The position numbers and the translations under genes are program-made. This document shows positions 37,001 to 48,200 of a stretch of DNA of 64,000 nucleotides, in pieces. Positions within the stretch are counted from its first letter, which is position 1. Each line of letters begins with the position of its first letter. The DNA lies in NCBI GenBank assembly GCA_037179335.1, contig JAKZHN010000012.1, positions 992,001 to 1,056,000 of the forward strand. Reading direction: 5' to 3'. This stretch comes from Cyclaneusma minus (lineage: Eukaryota; Ascomycota; Leotiomycetes; Marthamycetales; Marthamycetaceae). The notes beneath the pieces are model-generated. The model did no database searches, was not told the DNA's origin, and saw only the letters and a program-made list of their open reading frames with translations.

Positions 37001-38250
37001 CCCTCCTTACCGATAACTCCGGATACAATGAAGCTCTACGTCTTCAACAGAGTCACGAAGAGAGTTGTGGGCCACCACCTTGATCGATCGCAAAGACTCG
37101 TAGAGGCAACGAGTAGTTGTAGTCGTACCTCATTCTGAGTTCAACTTTGCGGGCAAAAGTCCCACTCCAGTAATGCGGTAGCAGCCCCGAAGACTGACGG
37201 CAGCTGTAGGAAGAAGTGGCAGAATAACAGCATGAAGATGTGAGGACAAACGTGAGAGAACAAGGGTAAACCGGCCGCAAACTTGGCCCAGCAGCAATAT
37301 TCTGGTGACCAAAACCTATAAAAAGGCCTGCAGAGTCTCTTCTATGCTCTTTTCTTTCCAAAAAAACCGAAGTCAAACCTGAAGCGCAACTTGTACTACT
37401 GGCAACTCAGAATTCGGTAGAACTGAGCAACTAAGGAAGTTGACGCTTGCGAGATATCGTATCGTTGACACTGGCAGGCGGAAGAGATGCTGGAGTTTTG
37501 TGTAGTGATAGTCCTGAAGACAGACAGCAGGTGCATGAAGGAGTGGCAGCCTAGCAGTATGAAAATGCGAAAGACAGACATATCCGAGGGGACGCAGGGA
37601 ACAAGCGCAAACTTCACTGAGTCAGAATGAGAGGGGGTGCAAGGCTCTCTCCAAAACCTATAAAAAGACCTTCGAGGTCCCCTCCTCCGTCTTTCTTTCG
37701 AGACATCTTAGAGAGTTTGAAGGGGACCATGCCTTTCAATTCCAAGCTCGTAAATGCTAAGGCCAACGGCTGCCAAGTTGTAGGAATCGCAAAGACTCGC
37801 AGAGGCAAGTACCCGGCGGCTTGAGGTGGCCAGAGCTCAAGAATTTCTGGGTAGTTATCAGGTGGAAAGGCTGGGAGATGGCGGTAGTCGTGAGGTTTGA
37901 CGGCAGCTGCAGGAAGGAGTGGCAGCATAACAGTATAAAAAGACAAAGACAGACATATACAAGGAGACGCAGGAAAGGGGCGCAAACTTCGCGCAGTCAG
38001 AAGGAGATTGGATGCAAAGATCTCTCCGAAAACCTATAAAAAGACCTTCAAGGACCCTTCTCTCTCTGTTCCTTGCAAACATACATCGGATGCACAAGGT
38101 TCCACCCTTCCAAGCTCAGTGGAGCAACTGAGCAAGCTGGTGGCTGCCAAGTTGTTGGCATCGAAAGGAGTCGGGAGGATTTGCAGAGACAAGGCGTGAT
38201 TTGCGGCGTAGAAAGGCCCGCAAAACGGCGGTGGTCGTGAATACTGACAC
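31038..38250 (+). repeat. Array 3: 23 tandem plus-strand TATA units
   Basis: This is the most regular array. Boxes (mostly CTATAAAAAGACC) lie near 31070, 31387*, 31692, 32010, 32311*, 32628, 32910, 33202, 33508, 33777*, 34079, 34399, 34757, 34953, 35291, 35581*, 35955, 36298, 36671, 36970, 37317, 37660 and 38035 (*decayed). Steps are about 270-375 bp, with one of 196. Each box is followed by a GACCTTCGAGGTCCC-type dyad, a CT tract such as TTCTTTTCTTTCCAACAAA, then a block around AGCTGGCGGCTGCCAAG and ATCGCAAAGACTCGCAGAG. Near the end of the unit come a GGCGGTAGTCGTGAAGACC-type segment and CGACAGCAGC, about 100-150 bp before the next box. Units are diverged but collinear. Stops and indels break every frame between units, so protein coding is unlikely. 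It starts beside CACGTG at 31038. Confidence 0.8.
37510..37700 (+). promoter_or_regulatory. Representative array 3 core promoter
   Basis: In order, the stretch shows a GACAGCAG element (near 37523), GTGGCAGC (near 37543), GCGCAAACTT (near 37606), TATAAAAA (from 37659), the dyad GACCTTCGAGGTC (from 37668), then a CT-rich tract ending in TCTTTCTTTCG. TATA, CT tract and an A-rich start context at about 30-50 bp is a normal fungal polymerase II core promoter. No protein gene follows before the next unit at 38035. Confidence 0.55.
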
Positions 38251-40060
38251 TGACAGTACCAGTAGCCGTAGGCAAAGAGTGGTAGCACGACGCCTCGGAA
38301 GAAAAACGTGTTCGAGAAGGCGCGGGAAATAGGCCGTGAACTCAAAACAGGACGAAATTGGAAGCTAAGAGTGAGACCAAGCTGGGTGAAGACAGTAACA
38401 AAGGCCGTTCGGCGGCTGGAGAACACCTCGACGGTACACGAGTGGCAGGGCTAAGTGAGAAGAGCACCTGGGCTTTTTGTAGCTGTGTATTGTCTCTTCA
38501 TACTCATAAGCCATCAGGCAGATGGCAAACTGCAGGTCCGGAAACGAGATGGACTTCGGGCTCACATCTGCGGTATTGATATCTGCTAGTTTTTCTGAAG
38601 AAGAAGATAGGGTGCGAGGAAGAGGGCTTTATATACCTGACTTTCCAAGTTTTTTCCCAGCGGCCTCACCTCGGCGAATGAGTGCTTCTCTTGACGGGAG
38701 AGCGGTGGTGGCCGGCACGTGCAACAAAGTGATGTCGGAGCAGCAAATGTTGCTGTCCCTACTGTTGTCAAGTCTCAAGTGAAGTAGCTCATAGCGTGGG
38801 GTGCGCCGAAGTAGTGTTGCCGCTCATGGCTCGCCTTCGGCCGACGTCGACTTCGATACTCCTGATGCTCAGGCAGACACGTCAGTTAAGCTGGAAATGC
38901 AATTTCAAATTGTACCACAACGCAAAGCCTTCACCTAGCAGGTGACAACATTCGAAAGCGACCTCGCTTCAATGACTGTGGCCAGACAAGCCTACTTCCT
39001 TTCGACGGATCGTCCTCGCTCGGTTTCAGGTCGCTAAGAAGGCGTGCAGCCGTATACAAGATGTCCCTGGCCGAACGACAAAAGTCCTTACTTCGACTTC
39101 CCAAAGTCCTGGAGGTTGGTGGTTCCAGCCACCACTTGGTATAAAAGGTCAGCATCTGTGCCTCTCTAGATGAAGGTAGACGGTCCAATCGGTTCTTTTC
39201 GGGTCCTAATACGGGTTGCTTCAGGGTCAGTTTCGCAGCCTTTTCGAGTTTTTGCTCATGGCTTATTTGGTTCAAGGGAAGGAAGTATGGATTGGAAGTT
39301 CTTGTGGTGGCTTTCGTACTTTTCGAACGAGGAGAAAGCGGAAGTCCAGAGAGATGAAGTTAGTCAGAGTCTCAGATACAGTGACAGGAAAGAAGTCTGC
39401 ATACCTCTTTACCCTGGGCCCTGGCCAAACTTGGTTTGCGGCTGACATCTCAAGCACTTGAAATACATTTGATTGCTTGCTTCGGTAAGTAATTGAAACC
39501 CGCTCAAGTAAGTAGAGGCGATCCAAATCATTTTGGAAACAGGTGACTTCTCATGAATGCGAAAAGGGGGAGGGGTATGAAGACTTTTTTCGTCCCACTG
39601 TAGCAGAGAGAGCCCACGTCTCCAAAACGACACAAGACCCTCAGGTATCGGTCCGTTTTTGTATTCAGATTTGGCTATTTCTCTGTCTGCTGGGTAGCGT
39701 TACAGCGCGAGCCTTCTTTCTTGCTTGGGTCAGACCATCAGATCATCCACGTCAGGATACCTTCTCTTGACGTGCTTCTTTTCCCCTTCCCTCCTTGGCT
39801 GGCTGATTGTCCGTACATATTTCCTTGCCCAGCATTGTCGAAATGATTCTCCTCGCCAAATACAAGGCGAATGAAGGCTTGTCTCACATCAGGCGAGTAG
39901 GCCCGCGTCTCAGCACTCCTCTCTTCTGCGCCAGGCAGGCACAAATAGCCTCCATCGCTCATTTTGCCAGTGGTTGGCTTCGCGGATTGGAAGGGCCGAC
40001 TCAGTCATCATATGACGGTCGCATTTTCACTATCATCCCTGGAGAACGATGACAGGGCTT
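38251..40060. other. Array edge and intergenic region
   Basis: One further partial unit without a clear TATA box (38251-38400), a minus-strand TATA near 38629 and a plus-strand TATAAAA near 39141 look like outlying members of the array. Between 39200 and 40060 I see no supported gene; the right end is the 3' flank of the next gene. Confidence 0.4.
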
Positions 40061-41590
40061 TCATAGCGGTACCTCGACCATTCCAAGCACGTCTTCAACA
40101 ACATCTTCCGGCTCAATATCTTCCAACGCCGCCGTCACAGCATCAATATCGCTACCCCACTGCATGCTCCTCTCGTTCTTCGGCTCCACAATAGCAATAC
40201 GATGGGGATAGATCTTCCTCGCCGCAAGCGCAACAAGAGCCGGTGTAGCGTAATCAAGTCCATGAAGCGGTGCTAAAAACCTATTGAATGTATGCATCAT
40301 CAGCATCTGCGCCAAAAAGCCCGTAATTGCCTCAGCATGGCAAGGAAGATGGAAAGGGGAGTCAAGGAAAGAAGCACTCGTACCTAACAAGCTTATCAAA
40401 ATGCTTAGTAGCCGCCTGCGTAACATGACTCCCCACCGCCCGATGCAACCTTAAAAACGCCACAATATTCATCATATACGCCTTAACCTCCACACTCACC
40501 ACCGTCCCCTCTGCCCTCTTCCTCAACTCCTCCACATCCCTCATATCGAAAACTAGTTCCCTCGTTGGTATCAGCATCTCCGCACCCGTTCCAATCGTAG
40601 TCCCCGATCTCCTCCTCACCACACTCCGCAAACTCCCCACATCACTCTCCTCCCCCCCTCCATCCCCTTCTCTTTCAGTCTGCTCGCGTTCCAGCTCCAG
40701 CTCTTCAATATTCGCAAAGCCGTCGAGAGGATCGTGATAATGCGAGATAAAAAGGGCTTCGTTGAGGTGCTTGTTGAGAACCATCCGTACGCCGCCTCTT
40801 TCCTCAATTTCCTCGTCATCTTCCCCATCGCCATTCTCTTCATGCTGTCCATGACCAGCGACTTCCTGACTTTCGTCTTCGCCAACGATAATGCAAACGA
40901 CGAAGTCTCGTGGCGCCCACTGCACACTCCCTCTAACATAGCACCGTCCCGTCCTAATCAACTCCAACACTTGGATCTGCACCGCTTTCGGTGCAACATG
41001 TAGATTCTTGAGAATAACCGTGTTGGCAATCTTCGTAGTGCTTGTTCCGCTGTGTGGGCCCGGTAGCTGGATGTTATTATATGTCGAAGATGTATTGATT
41101 CGGGTCAAAGGGAGAGGGAAGTATGAAGTTCCGTTTGAGGAGGAATTGTTGTTGTTTGAAGAGGTGATGGTTGTAGAGGTGCGGGAGAGACCGGGAGAGG
41201 GCGGGACTTGTTGGGTTCCTCCTCCAGAAGGGCCGGAGGGTGTGGGGAGCGAAGGGAAGAGCGAGAGGAGCAGGTCGTCGAGGGTGGTATGGGGGGTACA
41301 GGGGAGCGAGGTGTGGGTAAGGGCAAAGGTGTTGGATGCTATCTGTTTCGGAATGTTAGCATGATTCTCTCGACTTTGGCTGGTGAGAAAGATACGAAGG
41401 TTTCTGGGGAGAAACTGGGGGATGTGGAAAAAGCGAGGAATCATACTAAGCTCAGTTCCTGAGCAAGGTCATCGAGCGCGGAGGCCGAGGTGTGGATGAT
41501 ACAGTGTTCGTGGGCGGTGAGGCAGAGGAGGAAGGCGAGCTCGATGTCGCTCAGGTCTTGGATTTTGGATTGTAGCGCTGGAGAGGCCAT
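40061..41590 (-). CDS. Fungal magnesium-chelatase-like conserved protein
   Basis: Three exons (41590-41447, 41342-40384 and 40280-40061) with introns of 104 and 103 bp encode 440 residues. The joins restore ELSL-IASNTFALTHTSL and KLV-RFLAPLHGLDYATPAL. The opening DLSDIELAFLLCLTAHEHCI and the C-terminal HGLDYATPALVALAARKIYP match what I remember of a fungal family usually labelled magnesium chelatase. That label comes from distant AAA+ similarity. I see no Walker A motif, so ATPase activity should not be assumed. The N-terminal half carries a Ser/Asn/Gly-rich low-complexity insert, and the middle has a very acidic stretch (EENGDGEDDEEIEERGG). The gene is intact; the true function is unknown. 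Confidence 0.72.
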
Positions 41591-42824
41591 GGTGAGGCGA
41601 TAAGCTGTTGCCGATCCATTTGCTTGGGAGCTGTTTTCATGCCTCCTTGGGGCTTGTCGCCATGTTTGAAGCAGAATGAGGTTATTCGGGCGTCATCGGT
41701 GTCGTCGGGATCTGGGGTCCGGCTTCCCGGCTCGGGAACTAGATCGGCGCTTGGACCACACCTTAATTGTCTCCACTTCGTGATGCTAAATTTAGAGTTC
41801 CAGTCAGGAAAGGACGACCGTCCGTCGACGATATTCCCATCACAAGATCACAACAGTCACAATGCAAGAGGAACACAGGATATGATTAACTCAATGAATT
41901 CATTGAGCCTAAATGTCAAATACTTGGTGTTTCCCATACCTTCTAGCTCGTGGCCAGAAGGGAGAAACATGCATGCCATCTTGCGCATGCCTTGCGTGCT
42001 CACCACGAGAACTATTTCTCTAGTGAATTCCCATCCCATAACGAAACCATCCATACCAGGAAAGACAAAGCACAACCCATGACCTCAAAACCAGTGTGTA
42101 CGCCCCGAGAAATCAGCCAATCCGTGAGGAAAGTCCGATTTGCAAATAGAGCAACGCCATCTGGTAGTAAAGAGAAGAGAGTGTGAATTCCCATTTCAAA
42201 CAGACTTGTGCAGCAGAGAAACTATTCATTATCCACCCGTGTAGTTCTTCCGTTGCGCCGAAAGAGAGACCCTAGAACCCCGCGAAAGAAGCTTGATCGT
42301 GTGCGTGTGCGTCCATGGATGGAAGGAGACCGGATTGTAATGTAAAGGAACAAGGAACTCGTTTGCGTATGCTCGTACGTATGGTCTGTGCGCTTGAGGC
42401 GTTCATTTTCGTAAAGCTTCGCAAAGCTGAAGGGGGAATTGTGTGAACTGGAAGACAATTGGTATCGTAAGGACTCGTAAACTTCGTGATGTCATCAATC
42501 CCGATGCACCAGTAAAGAGACAAACGCCGGTGAAAGCACAAGATCATCCATGTCGAAGGAGTCTTGAGAGTGTGCGACAGAGGGCCGGATGATGAGGTGC
42601 AACTGTCGGCGAAGGAGAAACAAGGGGATGCTGTGCCATGAACGCTCAGGAATGCAGAGCACAATCTAGTATAGCAGATCGTGCGGAGCCATAGTGGCCA
42701 GATATGAGGAGCAGTTGGAATGATGCCGGAGTAGCTGGGCCGTCAGGAAGATGCCATATCTGGTCCACTAAAAAATGTACATAGAATGTCGCAAGTTGCG
42801 AGGGAAGCGGTTGTGGAGAGCGGA
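41591..42824. other. Intergenic, cyclin 3' flank
   Basis: This is the upstream region of the chelatase-like gene and the probable 3' UTR of the cyclin gene. No supported gene or RNA is seen. Confidence 0.4.
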
Positions 42825-45277
42825 TCAAGCCTTGGATGGAGAGGCCTTGATGGCGGGGATGTAGAGCTCAGACTCTTCAGACGAGAGAGTGAAGTCGGGG
42901 ATGGAGCCGCGGACGCGAGGTTGTCTTGAACCAGAACCACTGGTGTATTCCAGCTTGAAGCCCGAGTGGATCCGTGACTGCACATACAGTGCCGCCGTCT
43001 GGAACTTGGGGTCGGAGTACTTCTCGAAGATCGCGGCGTGGTGTTGCTCGGCCCGGGCTACTCGTTTGCACAACAGGCTCATCTGGTGGTGGATCTGGCC
43101 GTAGCAGTAACCGGAGTAGTGCACATGGTGTTGAGTCTAGACACATGTTAGTCAAGCAATACTGTGAAGAGACGTGATGGAGTACATACCCATTCACCCT
43201 TCCTAAGCATCAGACGAGAAAGGCAGTGAGCGCTTGCGGCAATCATGCTGGCTGGGCTGGCAACGAAATTCTCGTCCATGATGGCCACCTCGAGGAAGTA
43301 CTTAGCAAGAGTACGGGTCTCAAGATCGTAGTCATCCGCCTTGCTGATACGGCGCAGGAAGCTCATAGGGCCAGGCCAGCCGAGCTCGAAGTTGAGATGA
43401 CCGAGCATGAAACGCTCCGCCTTGAGGATGTCATCGGCAGTGTACATTCCATCCACCATGAAGACAATCTCAGTCACCGAGGGGCAGTTGATCTCTTCAT
43501 ATTTGGCGGCAATGAAGAGCGCGGTGGCACCGACGAGCTGGAGCTTGTTCATCGAGACGATCTTGTTGCTAAGGAAGCGATCCACGTAGTTCACACAGAG
43601 GAAGAGGGTCTCGGGCAGCAGGTTGAATCGGCTGTGGACTTGGACGAGCCAGTCCATCAACACAGCACGCATGGACCACTGCAGTTCGATCTGCTCGTCC
43701 ATGTAATGTTCATCCGGCAGCATCTTCAACTGTAGCAGTGATAAGTCAGCAAATGTTTCGTCAAGTGTCATCAGGGGTGGAGGGGATACGGAATGGAGAT
43801 AGACTAACCTCGAGCTCGCGCATGTACTGGAAGATGTCCTCGCCGTACTCGGCAACCATGGTAGGGTCCCAAGCTTCATCTTCAGCATCCTCGGGATCGA
43901 GAGAAGTCTCGACAGCGATCTTGGCAAGTGCAAGCTCCCGCTTGAAGGCCTTGGCCACTTGAGAGTACATAGCAAGGGACTGGCTACCGAGGGACTGGCT
44001 ACCGGTGGTAGCCTCGCCCTTGGAACGGTACGACTGTGCAGTAGTGTAACCATCTTGGGTGTCGTCAGAGCCTTGGGGCCAGGTAATGTCGCCTTGAAAC
44101 ACCGAGGAGATCGAACCACCCATGGCAAGCTCCGACTCGGTGTTGTCGATAGCGGAGACAGTAGTGGCAGCTTGAGCACCTTGAGCTTCAATGGGCTTAG
44201 TGCGGCGAGGACCCTTGATGTTGTCGAATGCATCAAAGTCGCGCTGTTCTTCAAGGTCCGAGAGCTCTTCGTTGGTGAGAGCTTGCACGGACTCTTCATA
44301 CGTCTCGTCGGCAGCCGAGTTGTCGGTAGCCTCGCCGTTCATGTGGCTAAGGACAAGGCTCTTGTAGTGTTCGCGAATGGACTCCGACTTGCGAGGAGCT
44401 GCAGGCAGAGCAGCGGGCTCGATGGGCTCTTCCGGGCTTTGACCCTCGCTGGAAGTCGAATCTTGGAACACAGCACCGATGGCAGGGCGCTTGGAACCGT
44501 TGCCAAGTCGGAGCTTGCCCTTCTTGATGGTGGCAGCCTTGAAAGCATGGTTCACAGGCTCGGGGTTGTTGCTGGCGTTGGCAACCACAGAGCCACCTTT
44601 GTGAGTGCCACCGTTCAAAGGACGCTGGGCAGCGCGAGACAGAGAGGCTGCCTTCTTGCCGTCATTGGCAACGCCTTTCTTCACGACATTGAGAAGGACA
44701 GACGCGTCGTTCTCTTTGCCGTTTTGCGCGTTCTTGGCGTTAACGACGTCACCAAGCGCAGCGCGTTTGGCACCACCGCGCATGGTTGCGCCAGGCAGCT
44801 GGCCGGTCGACTTGTTGCGCAGGTGAACAGCCATGTTCTCGTCGTTGTTGTTGATCGGTCGAAGAGACCTGCTCGGACGTAGGGGCTGTGCGGACGGAGA
44901 GTCGTTAGTAAAGACTGTGAGGGATTGAGATTGTGTAGAGCGTGCGGAGTGGGTGGTGGAATGAGAGTGGGAGAAAGAGTGTGTTGATCCAACCGAAGGA
45001 TTGCGGAGAGATGGAGAGGGAGGAAGGGGGAGGGAGCAAGCTTCAAATAAATAACAGAGCTGCTCGGCTGCTGGGACGGCACGAAGCGCGGACGCCAATT
45101 GTTTGCCAGCAGCGAGGCGAGCAGATCCAAAGCACGAGGCGGAATCCCAGCCTGGTGTTTGGTGAACGCAGAGGCGAAGGCGGTGACGGCTAAGTGCCAG
45201 AGAATAAATCTCGAGGTTGTGGTTTTCGCAACGTGGGGGCGACTCGACCAAAGAAACACACTTACCCGCGCGTCCAT
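42825..45277 (-). CDS. nimE: B-type mitotic cyclin
   Basis: This is a regulatory subunit of the Cdk1 kinase that drives entry into mitosis (NimE/Cdc13/Clb family). Exons are 45277-45266, 44885-43809, 43729-43190 and 43136-42825, giving 646 residues. The joins restore MDAR-PLRPSRSLRP, RELE-LKMLPDEHY and KGEW-TQHHVHYSGY. A perfect destruction box RAALGDVVN (residues 45-53) and a KEN box (61-63) predict APC/C-driven degradation. The cyclin boxes begin at MRAVLMDWLVQVH (residue 383), followed by LFLCVNYVDRFLS and ATALFIAAKYEEI. The first exon has only four codons and the 380-bp intron behind it is long. If that exon is not used, translation would start at the Met at 44834, losing 21 residues but keeping all motifs. 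A duplicated GSQSL motif precedes the cyclin box. Confidence 0.95.
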
Positions 45278-48200
45278 GATTGCAAGCCAGCGACCTCGCG
45301 AGTCTGGTTCGGAGCTATGTGGAGGGCAATTGATTCTGAAAAATGCGGAGCCGAGGACGAAGCAAGAAGGCCGAGTCGAAGGTATTCAGAGCGACATCCA
45401 AGGATTTGAGCGAAGTTGGGGCTGCGGAGGATCGATCTGTTGACGGACAAGGGGGCCGCTCGGCTCAAGGTATATTGGAAATGGCTGCTATGCTCTCCCG
45501 CGCGTCGCTTCGATCAAGCGGCAGAAAAGAGATGGCGGGTTAGGTCACAAAAGGGCGAGAAAGCATGGCACGACAGAAGGATGCGAGGCGACAGGCGAGC
45601 TTCTCGTCGACAGCGGCGGGTGGTGTTGATGAGAGATGACGGAGATTTCAGAGTTGGCCCAAGCTGTAATATTTGATTGGATTGTAGCGCGCCTTCCACA
45701 TGCAGTTCCAACGAAACGGCCGATCAGTAAACATGGTTACCACCGGGCAACGCATGGCCCGTGCCCCGATAGACTCACGTCTCTCCAGACCCGCATTTAA
45801 GAATAGATTTGGGGAAAGACGAGGTTGAGGGAAGCCACGGCCGTTGCAAATACGTTCAACTCCAATCTATCACTTCTGCCAATATTCCACATACCCGCGA
45901 GCTGTTTCTGCGTGTTGCGTCCGCCTTTTGCGGCCAAAAGCTCGAGGTGCAGCAAAAGCGACGAAATCGACACGACCTTGACGCGACTTTACCGCAGAAT
46001 CACGTGGGTGTCGCAAGCAGCCATTTCAAAAGAAGTCGGACACCAGGAGCATTTTCAGGGACATAGCGAAGAATCCGGCCACGCCAGCAACGGGCGTTCT
46101 TGAAAGAACCAGCGACTTGGTCGCCATTGTGCCTTACAAGAATGACAAAGGATACTGGATTATTGATTCCCCGATGATCGACGATTTCCAGGGAGCAGCG
46201 ACGACGGTGCCAAGTTGAAGGCCAGGCGCATCCCAGGGAAGGCCTGTCCAGGAGCGGCCCAGACCCCACGGATCGCATTCACTCCAATTCCAAGACCCCC
46301 AAGCTCTTAAGCATATGTCTCTGCCACGAGCTATCTTAGATGTTGAAGCGCATAAATCGCGAGACCAGTTCTGGAAAACCCATCACAGCCTCAAGCGCAG
46401 CGCGCATCTCTGGCACGAAACGGCAGCTGTCCGTCCCTAAGCTGTCTCCGGGACAGCGGGATCAGCCTCTTAGCCGCCGCTCTCCATTCCCCGTTTGAAG
46501 TCAGTAGTCGGCGCGCCAGCTCATCCACTTACTTGGTTTGGGCCCAGTCCGTTCCATCTGCGATCATCGATGTTCTCCGGCCACGAGGATGCGCGCCAAG
46601 GGGAGAGCAGGTTGTCGATTTACTTGATGCGCCTACTCGCGGGATGGGCGGCGCAAGTGCGTGGATTGAAACATGGAGGAAATCAAGGCTTATTTATGCA
46701 AATCAGATGTCAAGCACGAAATGGCGCAAGACGATGAAGAGGGTGTTCGTGACATTTCTAGTGCCTCAATATCAAGAGGTGTGACAGGGATCCCACCGAA
46801 CCATCGTCATCGCGACCATGGGCCATCAGCAACCCAGACACACGCTTTGTCCGCAACTGACGATCCGTGGTCCATAATTCCATTCTTGGTCCGTCAGATA
46901 TGTTTCACACTCGGCCACTTGCCGAGTCCTGTACACCGCTCCAAACCCGTCTCCTTTGTTGTCACGGATGAATGAAGAATTCCAGAGCTCAAGGAGAGTC
47001 TTGATGGCTTCCACCTTTTCACGAAGATTGAGGCTGGGAGGGGTAAGGAGAGCACTTCGTACGATGCAGGGACGACATGTCGCAAGTCGGAAAAAAGAAG
47101 ATCGAATCGGGGTTCCCCCATGCTCGGGATGTCGCATCCTCGATCAATCTGTGGCCTTTTTGGCTTTTTGACAAGCTGTCCAAGTACCGTGCTACTCTAC
47201 CAATACTCAACACTTATCAGCTTGGTCCCAGATGGTCCAGATAGCCAGCTAGGACAGCGATCCAAAGGCACGAATCATGGCCTGCGGATCTGCTTGTATC
47301 TCCGGTAAGAAGTCTGAGAGGTCGGCTCCGGCGGCAATGGCTATCAAGCACAACATTCGCAAGTCGAATAGGCAAAGGCTGGACTGACGTGGTGGTTGGC
47401 CATCCTCTCAAACTAGCTCGGCATGAATCGCGCATGCAGATAGCCAGACAAGCAGCGCGGATGCGGAGGAGCACCTGGCATGACCCTGTATCCTGATATT
47501 GGGATAATTGATGTAATTGGCGGCGGATCGCGAGCTTCCACTTTCCAGATCAGTAGTGCAGGCCGTTGAGTTCTGGCCAATTTGCTGGCCATTTGGAATT
47601 GGGAGCTGTGGATTGGGCTGAGGGTTGATGAAACGTGAGGCCAGCACGCGCATTCGGATCCTGGGGAAGATGGTCGCCGCTTTCGGTAGTTGACAAGCTC
47701 TCGATCCTGCCTGCATGCGAAAGGAGGAAGCAAGAATGGAGGTAATAGCTACTTAAGTAAATCCATCTATTTGATATCAGAAAGGTGGATCGCCGCAAGT
47801 ATTTGAGGTCTTCGCGGCCAATGACGGCGTCCAGCTCCCAGGATAGCCTTTCAGCGCAAGCTTTCAGATGGAGCTCAAGTCATATAATAGTACCAGGTAC
47901 GTATAAGTCCTTGGGCAGGGTTCCCCGTAAGCACTTGATATATTAAGGTGGCAACCCTCTCAAGAAAGCAAGTCTCGCGGCTTGCTCCCCTGAGGAACAC
48001 TGTTGTAGGTCTGTCATCTGATTGGGGCCCGACCATTGGCTTCCTCCTCACCTTGGGGGTGTACGAGAGGCACGAAAATACACAAGACCTCGACCCCCCT
48101 TGGCGGCTTGTTGTTGGCGCGGGTCGTTCCCATTGGCCGGCTGATATGCTTGCGCCTCTTGCTACATGATGTACGTGTCTCGAAGCTGTGAATAGGGCCG

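Noticed and set aside
1593..38250. The arrays as CRISPR, rDNA spacer or telomeric satellite
   Set aside because: Units are hundreds of bp long and diverged, with promoter-like elements. There are no short identical repeats with unique spacers, no rRNA genes and no telomere repeats.
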